A stretch of DNA of 64,000 nt from DASWJZ01 sp963739005. GTDB taxonomy: Bacteria; Pseudomonadota; Alphaproteobacteria; Rhizobiales; Afifellaceae. The position numbers were made by a program, and so were the translations under genes. The notes under the pieces were generated by a model. It did no database searches and was not told the DNA's origin. It was given only the letters and a program-made list of their open reading frames with translations. The DNA lies in contig CAVTYQ010000007.1 in the NCBI GenBank assembly GCA_963739005.1, forward strand, positions 310,001-374,000, given 5' to 3'. Positions within the stretch are counted from its first letter, which is position 1. Each line of letters starts with the position of its first letter. Shown here piece after piece: positions 26,922-34,768 of this stretch.

Positions 26922-28142
26922 ATGCGGCCGACGCAACCGCATCCGCCGCCATCGCCGCGCACAAGCGTGCGCCGCCCGCCCGTGCTGGCCCTCGTCGCCG
27001 TCTCCGCGCTCAGCCCCTTCGCCATCAACTGCGTCGTCCCCTCGATGCCGGCGATCGAGCGCGCCTTCGACGCCAACTACGGCCGGGTGCAGCTCATCCT
27101 CTCGATGTTCCTCGCGGCGGTCGCCATCGCGCAGATCGTCATCGGTCCGCTCTCCGACCGCTTCGGGCGCCGGCCGGTGCTACTCATCGGCTTCGTGCTC
27201 TTCGTGGCGGCGTGCGTCGCCTCGCCCTTCTCGCCGTCGATCGAGGCCTTGATCGCGATCCGCGTCGTGCAGGGTGCGACCGGCTGCGTCGGCATCGTGC
27301 TTGGGCGCGCGATCGTGCGCGACCTCTTCGAGCGGCGGCAGGCGGCAAGCATGCTCGGCTACGTCACCATGGGGCTCGCGGTCGCGCCGATGGTCGCGCC
27401 CTCGGTCGGCGGACAGCTGCAGGAGCTCTTCGACTGGACCGCGATCTTCTGGTTCATGGCCGCCTTCGGGATGGTCTGCCTCGTCGTCACCTGGTCGCAC
27501 GTGCCGGAGACGAACTTCCACCGGACCCCGCGCCTGAGCTTCGGCTCGATGCTCCGTGACTTCGCGGTGCTCGCGGGCGATGTCGATTTCCTGCTCTTCA
27601 CCGCGACCTGCAGCCTTTCGACCGGCGTCTTCTTCGCCTTCCTCGGCGGCGCGCCTTACGTCTCGGAGCACATGCTGCATCTCTCGCCCGGCATCTACGG
27701 GCTGTGGTTCGCGGTCGCGCCGGTCGGCTACGCAGTCGGGAACTTCATTTCCGCCCGCTTCACCGAGCACTTCGGCGTCGCCCGCATGATCCTTGCCGGC
27801 TCAATCGTCGGCATCGGCGCAGCGGCGCTGCCCTGGCTCTTCTTCGTCTCAGGGCTTGCCAGCGCGGCAACGCTCTTCATGCCGATGATGCTGATCGGCG
27901 TCGCCAACGGCCTCGCGCTTCCAAGCGCCATATCGGGCGCGGTCAGCGTCCGGCCGGAGATCGCCGGCGCGGCGTCCGGGCTTTGCGGCTCGGCGCAGGT
28001 CGGCGTCGGCGCCGCGCTCTCGGCAATCACCGGCGCGGCGCTGAGCGGCGGCTCGACGGAGCCGATGTTCGCGCTGATGGTGGTGACGGCGGCGCTCGCC
28101 GTGGTGGTCGCGATTCTGATCTTCCGGCGGAACCGGCGCTAG
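26922..28142 (+). CDS. MFS transporter, Bcr/CflA drug-efflux type
   Basis: 406 residues with twelve predicted helices. The MFS motif between helices 2 and 3 is GPLSDRFGRRPVLL. Bcr/CflA features include SPFAINCVVPSMPAIERAFD at the N-terminus and VVQGATGCVGIVLGRAIVRD. It is a proton-driven efflux pump of the inner membrane, with bicyclomycin-type drugs or metabolites as possible substrates. It follows the EamA gene directly and converges with mrp. Confidence 0.88.
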   Translation: MRPTQPHPPPSPRTSVRRPPVLALVAVSALSPFAINCVVPSMPAIERAFDANYGRVQLILSMFLAAVAIAQIVIGPLSDRFGRRPVLLIGFVLFVAACVASPFSPSIEALIAIRVVQGATGCVGIVLGRAIVRDLFERRQAASMLGYVTMGLAVAPMVAPSVGGQLQELFDWTAIFWFMAAFGMVCLVVTWSHVPETNFHRTPRLSFGSMLRDFAVLAGDVDFLLFTATCSLSTGVFFAFLGGAPYVSEHMLHLSPGIYGLWFAVAPVGYAVGNFISARFTEHFGVARMILAGSIVGIGAAALPWLFFVSGLASAATLFMPMMLIGVANGLALPSAISGAVSVRPEIAGAASGLCGSAQVGVGAALSAITGAALSGGSTEPMFALMVVTAALAVVVAILIFRRNRR

Positions 28143-28156
28143 CCGGAGAGCCCGCG

Positions 28157-29299
28157 CTACTCCACCACGATCTTCGGCGGCTGCCGCGCGGTGCTCCCCT
28201 GCTCCGCCTGCACGCGCTTCCAGGCGTTCGCCGCGATCAGCCGGAACGCCGCTGCGTGCTCGCCCTGGGGCTCGGCGGCAACGACCGGCGTGCCGGCATC
28301 GGAGAGCTCGCGGATGCGCATGGTGAGCGGCACAGCGCCGAGGAACGGCACGCCGATCCGCGCCGCTTCGTGCTCAGCGCCGCCGTGGCCGAAGATGTCG
28401 GTGCGCTCGCCGCAATGCGGGCAGACGAAATAGCTCATGTTCTCCACGATGCCGAGCACCGGAACGTCGACGCGCTGGAACATGGCGAGGCCCTTCCGCG
28501 CATCGATCAGCGCCAGGTCCTGCGGCGTCGAGACGATGACGGCGCCGGCGAGCGGCACCTGCTGCGCCATGGTGAGCTGCGCGTCGCCGGTGCCGGGCGG
28601 CATGTCGACGACGAGCACGTCGAGATCGCCCCAGGCGACCTCGCGCAGCATCTGGACGAGCGCCGACTGCACCATCGGCCCGCGCCAGATCATCGGCGTC
28701 TCCTCCTCCACGAGGAAGCCGATCGACATGACCTTCAGCCCGTAGCGCTCAAGCGGCTTCAGCACGCGCCCGCCGAGCGACTCGGGGCGACCGCGGAGCC
28801 CGAGAAGGCGCGGCATCGACGGCCCATAAATGTCGGCGTCGAGGATGCCGACCTTGAGGCCGAGCGCGGAAAGGCCGAGCGCGATATTGACGGCGACCGT
28901 CGACTTGCCGACGCCGCCTTTGCCGGAGGCGACCGCGATGATGGCTCCGACGCCGGGCACCCCCGCCTTCGGCGCGGCCTGGCCATGCGCATGCGGAGCG
29001 TGCGGCGTCGGTGCAGGCCGCTGCGGCGCCGTGGCACCCGCGCCCGCCCGGCGCTCGGCGGTCAGCGCAACCATCGCCTGGGTGACGCCGGGGACGGCGC
29101 GAACGGCCGCCTCGGCGGCCTGGCGCAGCGGCTCGAACTCGCGCGCACGCTCGGCCGGCACGGAGATCGAGAAGATCACCTTGCCGTCGGAGACGACGAT
29201 GTCGGAGACGAGGCCGAGGCTGACGATGTCGCCGGAGAGATCCGGCCCCTTCACGCGCTTCAGCGCCTCGCGAATATCGTCCTTGGTGGGTGAAGCCAT
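28157..29299 (-). CDS. mrp: Mrp/ApbC-type iron-sulfur cluster carrier ATPase
   Basis: 380 residues from ATG 29299 (MASPTKDDIREALKRVKGPD). An N-terminal MIP18/DUF59 domain (about 1-85) and an Ala/Pro/His linker precede the ATPase domain with deviant P-loop VASGKGGVGKST and DADIYGPS. The Cys pair CPHCGE near the C-terminal third binds a bridging [4Fe-4S] cluster for transfer to apoproteins. Many Fe-S enzymes lie nearby (AioA, AioB, MoaA, XdhA). Confidence 0.94.
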   Translation of the reverse strand: MASPTKDDIREALKRVKGPDLSGDIVSLGLVSDIVVSDGKVIFSISVPAERAREFEPLRQAAEAAVRAVPGVTQAMVALTAERRAGAGATAPQRPAPTPHAPHAHGQAAPKAGVPGVGAIIAVASGKGGVGKSTVAVNIALGLSALGLKVGILDADIYGPSMPRLLGLRGRPESLGGRVLKPLERYGLKVMSIGFLVEEETPMIWRGPMVQSALVQMLREVAWGDLDVLVVDMPPGTGDAQLTMAQQVPLAGAVIVSTPQDLALIDARKGLAMFQRVDVPVLGIVENMSYFVCPHCGERTDIFGHGGAEHEAARIGVPFLGAVPLTMRIRELSDAGTPVVAAEPQGEHAAAFRLIAANAWKRVQAEQGSTARQPPKIVVE

Positions 29300-29378
29300 G
29301 CGTTTGACCTGCTGAAATTCTTCCGTGACATATGGAGTTGCGGACCCGAGATCAATTCGAAGCGGCGGCGCAACCGGT

Positions 29379-29639
29379 ATGAGCAAGTCTCTCGCGGCGC
29401 GGACGCGGGCCAATCCCCGCGCCGATTGGACAATTTCAGATGTCGAGGCGGTTTGCCGAGCCTTTGGGCTCTCGTGTTCACCGCCGCGCGGCGGCGGATC
29501 ACACTACAAGGTATCGCATTCCACTCATCGTGATATCCTGACGATACCGCGGAGGCGGCCTTTGAAGCCTATATATGTCCGGAAGCTTATCCGTTTCATC
29601 GATGCCGTAGAGGCGGCAGGAAAGAATGACGAGGCTTGA
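29379..29639 (+). CDS. hicA: HicA-type mRNA interferase toxin
   Basis: 86 residues from ATG 29379. The double-stranded-RNA-binding-like HicA fold is indicated by GGGSHYKVSHSTHRDILTIP, with the catalytic His in GSH, then RRPLKPIYVRKLIRFID. HicA toxins cleave mRNA on the ribosome and are held by HicB. The N-terminal 25 residues (SLAARTRANPRADWTIS) are longer than in most HicA. It overlaps hicB by 14 bases, toxin first. Confidence 0.88.
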   Translation: MSKSLAARTRANPRADWTISDVEAVCRAFGLSCSPPRGGGSHYKVSHSTHRDILTIPRRRPLKPIYVRKLIRFIDAVEAAGKNDEA

Positions 29640-29850
29640 TTATCCGGTACTGATCGAACCGCTTTCCGCAGAAGACGGCGGCGGGTTCCTCGCCACTGTC
29701 CCCGACCTGCCCGGTTGCATGTCGGATGGGGAGAGCGCGGAAGAAGCGCTGTCGAACGTCCGGGCGGCGATCGCCGAATGGATCGAAGAAGCCCGGACGC
29801 TCGGACGGGCGATCCCACCGCCATCCCGGCGAATGGCCGCCGCCGAGTAA
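29626..29850 (+). CDS. hicB: HicB-type antitoxin
   Basis: 74 residues. The partial RNase H-like HicB fold shows as YPVLIEPLSAEDGGGFLATV then PDLPGCMSDGESAEEAL and IAEWIEEA. It neutralises HicA. No ribbon-helix-helix or HTH DNA-binding tail is present, so autoregulation through this protein is uncertain. It ends 9 bases before mobA. Confidence 0.88.
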   Translation: MTRLDYPVLIEPLSAEDGGGFLATVPDLPGCMSDGESAEEALSNVRAAIAEWIEEARTLGRAIPPPSRRMAAAE

Positions 29851-29859
29851 CGAACAGCC

Positions 29860-30540
29860 ATGCAAGACGCCACGACTGGCCTCGGCCCGCACGCCGCCGT
29901 CATCCTTGCCGGCGGCAAGAGCACGCGCATGGGCGTGGAGGACAAGGCGCTGCTGCCGCTCGGCGGCAAGCCGATGATCGCGCGCGTCATCGAGCGGCTC
30001 AAGCCGCAGGTCGAGCGCATCGTGATCAGCGCCAACGGCGACCTCTCGCGCTTCTCCGCCTTCGGCCTGCCGGTCGTCTCCGATATTTTCGAGGGCTTCG
30101 TCGGCCCGCTCGCCGGACTGCACACGGGCATGCGCTGGTCGGAGACAAATCTCCCGGAGGCGCGCTTCGTCGTCAGCGTTGCATCGGACACGCCGTTCTT
30201 CCCGGCCGACCTCGTGGCGCGGCTGGCGGAGGGCTGCGGTCGCGACGAGAACACGGTCGCGCTCGCCGCCTCGACCGCCGGCACGCATCCGATCTTCGGG
30301 CTGTGGCCGGTGAAGCTTGCCGACGGGCTGGAGCGGCTCCTGAAGAGCGGCGCGGCCGGCAAGGTGCTCGACTTCGCCGACCGCTTCATGCGGCTCAACG
30401 TCCCCTTCGACGACATCGTGCTCCCCGACGGCAAGACCGTCGACCCGTTCTTCAACGTGAACACCCCGGAGCACGCCGCGGAGGCGGAGAAAATCGCCGC
30501 GGCGCTCGAGGGACGACGGGTTTCGAGCCCCGTCGCCTAG
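29860..30540 (+). CDS. mobA: Molybdenum cofactor guanylyltransferase
   Basis: 226 residues. It attaches GMP from GTP to Mo-molybdopterin, giving the MGD form needed by AioA. The nucleotidyltransferase start motif is VILAGGKSTRMGVEDKALLP, with ISANGD and SVASDTPFFPADLV (metal-binding Asp) further on. It is 9 bases behind hicB. A small hairpin with a T-rich tail follows. Confidence 0.93.
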   Translation: MQDATTGLGPHAAVILAGGKSTRMGVEDKALLPLGGKPMIARVIERLKPQVERIVISANGDLSRFSAFGLPVVSDIFEGFVGPLAGLHTGMRWSETNLPEARFVVSVASDTPFFPADLVARLAEGCGRDENTVALAASTAGTHPIFGLWPVKLADGLERLLKSGAAGKVLDFADRFMRLNVPFDDIVLPDGKTVDPFFNVNTPEHAAEAEKIAAALEGRRVSSPVA

Positions 30541-30567
30541 CGTCAGGTTGCCGCGGCCCCGGCCGGC

Positions 30568-30592
30568 AGCCTCCACAAGAGAGGCTTTGCTT
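30568..30592 (+). terminator. Weak Rho-independent terminator after mobA
   Basis: AGCCTC-CACAAGA-GAGGCT stem-loop followed by TTGCTT, 27 bases after the mobA stop. The stem is only 6 bp. Confidence 0.45.
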
Positions 30593-30685
30593 CGCGCCAG
30601 AATGGCGGCACACTCCTTGCAGTTCTGCCGAAGAGCGGCAGATCCGGCCCTAGCGGCCGGTGCTCGAAGCGAACAGGGAGCCAAA

Positions 30686-31468
30686 ATGCACAAGAACCTG
30701 AAGCGTTTGGCGGCCGCGGCCGCCGCGGTCGTTGTAAGCGCAGGGATGGCGCAGGCGAAGGACTGGACCACGATCCGCATCGCCATGGACGCCACCTATC
30801 CGCCCTTCGAGTCGCTCGACCCGAGCGGCGCGATCGTCGGCTTCGACAAGGACATCGCCGATGCGCTCTGCAAGCAGATGAAGGTGACCTGCGAGTTCAC
30901 CAACCAGGCCTGGGACGGCATCATCCCCGGACTGCTCGCCAACAAATACGACGCCATCCTCTCCTCGATGTCGATCACCGAAGAGCGCATGAAGCAGATC
31001 GACTTCACCGAGAAGTACTACAACACGCCGCCGGCGATCGCCGTGCCGAACAACTCGCCGCTGAAGGGCGTCACGCCCGACGATCTCAAGGGGATCACCA
31101 TCGGCGCGCAGACCTCGACGACGCACGCCAACTACGCGCAGGAAAAGTTCCCCGGCGCCGAAGTGAAGATCTATCCCTCGCCCGACGAGTACAAGCTCGA
31201 CCTCGCCAACGGCCGCCTCGACGCGGCGATCGACGACGTCGTCGTGCTCGACGAATGGACGAAGAGCGATGACGGCAAGTGCTGCAAGGTGCTGGGCGTG
31301 CTGCCGATCGATCCGGTGATCAACGGCGTGGGCGCCGGCATCGGCATCCGCAAGGAGGACGGCGACCTGAAGGCGATGCTCAACGCCGCCATCGACGCGA
31401 TCCGCGCCGACGGGACCTACAAGGCGATCAACGACAAATTCTTCTCGTTCGACGTCTACGGAAGTTGA
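30686..31468 (+). CDS. Amino-acid ABC transporter, periplasmic binding protein
   Basis: 260 residues. ATG 30686 follows GGGAG. The signal peptide is MHKNLKRLAAAAAAVVVSAG with cleavage near AQA. It is an SBP family 3 protein: IRIAMDATYPPFESLDPSG near the N-terminus, WDGIIPGLLANKYDAILSSM, and the internal pattern typical of basic or polar amino acid binders. It delivers substrate to the two permeases downstream. A strong hairpin separates it from them. Confidence 0.93.
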   Translation: MHKNLKRLAAAAAAVVVSAGMAQAKDWTTIRIAMDATYPPFESLDPSGAIVGFDKDIADALCKQMKVTCEFTNQAWDGIIPGLLANKYDAILSSMSITEERMKQIDFTEKYYNTPPAIAVPNNSPLKGVTPDDLKGITIGAQTSTTHANYAQEKFPGAEVKIYPSPDEYKLDLANGRLDAAIDDVVVLDEWTKSDDGKCCKVLGVLPIDPVINGVGAGIGIRKEDGDLKAMLNAAIDAIRADGTYKAINDKFFSFDVYGS

Positions 31469-31493
31469 ACGGCATGGTCGCATGAGCAATGCT

Positions 31494-31521
31494 GCGGCGG
31501 GGAAGGTTTCCCCGCCGCTTT
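31494..31521 (+). terminator. Intercistronic hairpin between binding protein and permease genes
   Basis: GCGGCGGGGAA-GGT-TTCCCCGCCGC forms a perfect 11-bp stem followed by TTTGCTTT. Such partial terminators after binding-protein genes usually lower permease expression or protect the upstream mRNA. Confidence 0.8.
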
Positions 31522-31560
31522 GCTTTGGCGAGGACGACGTGAGGGGGTTCACGCAGGCTG

Positions 31561-32322
31561 ATGCCTGATCTCCTGCATCTTCTTTCCTTCGGCCCCGAGG
31601 GCTGGGGCGATGAGATTCTCGCCGGCACCTGGCTGACGATAAGGCTGGCGCTCGCGACGCTGCCCTTCGGGCTTGTGCTGGGCTTCTTCGTTGCGCTGGC
31701 GAAAAGAAGCCAGACGAAGTGGCTGCACTTCCTCGGCGAGGCCTTCTCCACGATATTCCGCGGCCTGCCCGAGCTCCTCACCATCTTCATCGTCTACTTC
31801 GGCGCGTCGCTGGGCTTTCAGTGGGTGGTCAGGCAATTCTCCGACGCAACCGTCGAGATCAGCGGCTTCGTCGCCGGCATCATCGCGCTCGGCGTGGTGT
31901 TCGCGGCCTATGCGAGCGAGGTCTTCGCCGCCGCCTTCAACGGAATCGCGAAGGGGCAATGGGAGGGTGGCGCCGCTGTCGGCCTGCGCTCCAGGCAGAC
32001 GATGCGGCTCGTCATCTTCCCGCAACTCATTCGGCTGGCCCTGCCGGGCCTCGCCAATCTCTGGCTGATCCTCTTGAAGGAGACCTCGCTCGTCTCCGTC
32101 ATCTCGATCAACGATTTGCTCAGGATGACCTATCAGGCGGTCAGCTACACCAAGCAGCCGTTCTTCCTCTATTTCATCGCCTGCATGATCTATCTCGCGA
32201 TGTCGATCGTCTCGTCCTTCGGCATCAACGCTATCGAGCGCTGGGCGGAGCGCGGCGAGCGCGAGCGCACGACGAGGCGGCCGAACACGCAGGTTGCGCA
32301 ACAGAAGGCCGCCGCGTCGTGA
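31561..32322 (+). CDS. Amino-acid ABC transporter permease (HisQ type)
   Basis: 253 residues with five predicted helices. The polar amino acid permease signature includes LPELLTIFIVYFG and the EAA loop GQWEGGAAVGLRSRQTMRLV followed by IFPQLIRLALPGLANLWLI. It forms the inner-membrane channel with the following HisM-type permease. The start is ATG 31561. The stop overlaps the next gene's GTG start. Confidence 0.92.
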   Translation: MPDLLHLLSFGPEGWGDEILAGTWLTIRLALATLPFGLVLGFFVALAKRSQTKWLHFLGEAFSTIFRGLPELLTIFIVYFGASLGFQWVVRQFSDATVEISGFVAGIIALGVVFAAYASEVFAAAFNGIAKGQWEGGAAVGLRSRQTMRLVIFPQLIRLALPGLANLWLILLKETSLVSVISINDLLRMTYQAVSYTKQPFFLYFIACMIYLAMSIVSSFGINAIERWAERGERERTTRRPNTQVAQQKAAAS

Positions 32323-33053
32323 TTCCCGACCTTCTGCAGCGCTACGGCCTGAAGCTCCTCGACGGGCTCGGTGTGACGCTCGAGCTCGTCGTCATCTCCA
32401 TCGTCTGCGGCGCGATCCTCGCAGTACCCATCGCGATGGCGCGTCTCTCCAAGAACCGCATCGTGTCGGGCATCGCCTTCGGCTACGTCTACTTCTTCCG
32501 CGGCACGCCGCTCCTGGCGCAGCTCTTCCTGATCTATTACGGCGCCGGCCAGTTCGTCGGGCCGCTCAAGGCGATCGGGCTCTGGGGCTTCTTCCGCGAC
32601 GCCTTCAACTGCGCCGTGTTCGCCTTCTCCATCAATACCGCCGCCTACCAGGCGGAGATCTACCGCGGCGCGATCCGGTCGGTGCCGCGCGGCCAGTGGG
32701 AGGCGGCGCGCTCGCTCGGCCTGCACACGTTTCCAACGCTTCTCAAGGTGGTCTTCCCGCAGGCTGCGATCATTGCGCTGAGGCCGCTCGGCAACGAGAT
32801 CATCCTGATGATCAAGGGCTCCGCGGTCGCGAGCATCGTCACCGTCTTCGATCTGATGGGGCAGACGAAACTCGCCTTCTCGCGCAGCTACGACCTCTCA
32901 ATCTATCTCTACACGGCGGTGCTCTATCTCTTCCTCGTCGAGTCGATCCGCCGGGTCTGGAATATGCTTGAGTTGCGCCTGACGCGGCACCTACGCCGCG
33001 AAGGGCGCACCGCGCCGGCCAAGGCTGCTGACCTGGTGCCCGCGACGCGCTAG
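32319..33053 (+). CDS. Amino-acid ABC transporter permease (HisM type)
   Basis: 244 residues from GTG 32319, which overlaps the preceding stop (GTGA), so the pair is translationally coupled. The family motif FRGTPLLAQLFLIYYG and the EAA loop RGQWEAARSLGLHTFPTLLK are present. No ATP-binding subunit gene follows; the next gene is a dehydrogenase. The ATPase must be encoded elsewhere or shared with another system. Confidence 0.92.
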   Translation: MIPDLLQRYGLKLLDGLGVTLELVVISIVCGAILAVPIAMARLSKNRIVSGIAFGYVYFFRGTPLLAQLFLIYYGAGQFVGPLKAIGLWGFFRDAFNCAVFAFSINTAAYQAEIYRGAIRSVPRGQWEAARSLGLHTFPTLLKVVFPQAAIIALRPLGNEIILMIKGSAVASIVTVFDLMGQTKLAFSRSYDLSIYLYTAVLYLFLVESIRRVWNMLELRLTRHLRREGRTAPAKAADLVPATR

Positions 33054-33089
33054 ACCTCCCCTCTCGTTCAAGACCAAGCGGAGAAAGCA

Positions 33090-33962
33090 ATGGCCAAGGT
33101 CGCCTTCATCGGGCTCGGCGTGATGGGCTATCCCATGGCGCGACACCTCGCCAAGAAGGGCGGACACGAACTGACCGTCTACAACCGCACCGCCGAGAAG
33201 GCGAAGAGATGGGTAGAAGAAAACGGCGGCCGATATGCCGAGACGCCGCGCGCGGCGGCCGAGGGCCAGGATTTCGTCTTCGCCTGCGTCGGCAACGACG
33301 ACGATCTGCGCTCCGTGACGCTGGGCGAGTTCGGCGCCATCGCCGGCATGAAGAAGGGGGCGATCCTCATCGACAACACGACCGCGAGCGCGGCGGTCGC
33401 GCGCGAGCTAGCGAAGGCCGCCGCAGCGAAAGGCGCCGGCTTCCTCGATGCGCCGGTGTCCGGCGGCCAGGCGGGCGCTGAGAACGGCGTGCTCACCGTC
33501 ATGTGCGGCGGCGAGCAGGCGACCTACGACAGAGCGAAGCCGGTGATCGATTCCTATGCGCGGATGGTCGGCCTGATGGGGCCGGTCGGCGCCGGTCAGC
33601 TCACCAAGATGGTCAACCAGATCTGCATCGCGGGGCTGGTGCAGGGCCTCTCCGAAGGCATCCACTTCGCCAAGAAGGCGGGGCTCGACGTGGAGAAGGT
33701 GATCGGCGTCATCTCCAAAGGCGCGGCTCAGTCCTGGCAGATGGAGAACCGCTGGAAGACCATGAACGAGGGCCACTTCACGCACGGCTTCGCCGTCAAC
33801 TGGATGCGCAAGGATCTCGCGATCTGCCTCGACACTGCGCGGGAAAGCGGCGCGCATCTCCCTGTCGCCGCGCTCGTCGACCAGTTCTACTCCGAGGTCC
33901 AGTCGATGGGCGGACAGCGCTGGGACACGTCGAGCCTGATCGCGCTGCTCGAACGGAAGTAG
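33090..33962 (+). CDS. Beta-hydroxyacid dehydrogenase (3-hydroxyisobutyrate/tartronate semialdehyde reductase family)
   Basis: 290 residues. The N-terminal Rossmann motif is AFIGLGVMGYPMARHLAK. The substrate-binding signature is DAPVSGGQAGAENG at about residues 120-134, and the catalytic Lys lies in GAGQLTKMVNQ. It oxidises or reduces 3-hydroxy acids with NAD(P). The exact substrate (3-hydroxyisobutyrate, tartronate semialdehyde or other) cannot be fixed from sequence. It lies 36 bases behind the permease gene and converges with an Lrp regulator. Confidence 0.9.
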   Translation: MAKVAFIGLGVMGYPMARHLAKKGGHELTVYNRTAEKAKRWVEENGGRYAETPRAAAEGQDFVFACVGNDDDLRSVTLGEFGAIAGMKKGAILIDNTTASAAVARELAKAAAAKGAGFLDAPVSGGQAGAENGVLTVMCGGEQATYDRAKPVIDSYARMVGLMGPVGAGQLTKMVNQICIAGLVQGLSEGIHFAKKAGLDVEKVIGVISKGAAQSWQMENRWKTMNEGHFTHGFAVNWMRKDLAICLDTARESGAHLPVAALVDQFYSEVQSMGGQRWDTSSLIALLERK

Positions 33963-33965
33963 CTG

Positions 33966-33986
33966 CCTGCGCTGAATCGGCGCAGG
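33966..33986. terminator. Small hairpin between convergent dehydrogenase and lrp-type genes
   Basis: CCTGCGC-TGAATCG-GCGCAGG is a perfect 7-bp stem in the 40-base gap between two convergent stops. It could serve as a terminator in both directions. No T run. Confidence 0.4.
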
Positions 33987-34002
33987 ACGACGCGATGCGC
34001 CG

Positions 34003-34491
34003 CTAAGCCCTTTGCTTGGCCAGCGGGTCGAGCTGCATGTAGTTGAGAGGCAGCGCGGTCTCGTTCTTGATCGTCTCCATGGCGAAGGCGGAGGAGACGT
34101 CCATGATGTCGATCTTCGACACGAGCTTCTTGTAGAAGAGGTCGTAGGCCTCGATGTCGGGCACCACGACCTTCAGCAGGTAGTCGATCTGCCCGCTCAT
34201 CCGGTAGAACTCGATCACCTCGGGAAAATCGCCGATCACCTTGGCGAAGCGCGTCAGCCAGTCCTCGTTGTGCTGGTTGGTGGTGATCGAGACGAAGACC
34301 GTCACCTTGGCGTTGACCTTGGCGGCGGTGAGCACCGCGACGCGCCCCTTGATGACCCCCTCCTCCTCCATCTTCTGGATGCGGCGCCAGCAGGGCGTGG
34401 TGGAGAGGCCGACGCGGCGGCCGATCTCGGCGACCGGCACCGTCGCGTCCTCCTGCAGAATGGTCAGGATCATGCGGTCGAGGCGGTCCAT
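34003..34491 (-). CDS. Lrp/AsnC-family transcriptional regulator
   Basis: 162 residues from ATG 34491 (MDRLDRMILTILQEDATVPV). The N-terminal HTH is VPVAEIGRRVGLSTTPCWRRIQ, and a RAM/AsnC effector domain follows (about 65-150). This group often regulates amino-acid catabolism or transport. The neighbouring amino-acid ABC genes or dehydrogenase may be targets, but they are convergent, so this is only a suggestion. Confidence 0.92.
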   Translation of the reverse strand: MDRLDRMILTILQEDATVPVAEIGRRVGLSTTPCWRRIQKMEEEGVIKGRVAVLTAAKVNAKVTVFVSITTNQHNEDWLTRFAKVIGDFPEVIEFYRMSGQIDYLLKVVVPDIEAYDLFYKKLVSKIDIMDVSSAFAMETIKNETALPLNYMQLDPLAKQRA

Positions 34492-34768
34492 CGGGGGTCG
34501 TCCTGGCGAGAGTCGGGTTCCAAGCCTCTCCTGAACCGAATTCGGCCGCAGCGCAATCTTCCCGATATTCGCGCCTGGCGGGAACGCTTTTCTCAAGGAG
34601 CGCGACGTTCGCGGCCTAAATCGCACTCCCGTTCTCTTTGGCGCTGCGCGGGACGGGCGCACGGCCAAGGCCGCGCCGTTAGGCAATCCTTAACCAGTAC
34701 GCCTCGCGCAATCTTAACGGCGGGCATGCAATCCCTTGAAAAAGCGAACGAAAAAACATCAGGGCCGC

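Noticed and set aside
34688..34720. CtrA-type operator (two TTAA boxes) before the histidine kinase
   Set aside because: The two TTAA boxes are about 20 bases apart, not the 7 expected for a CtrA site.
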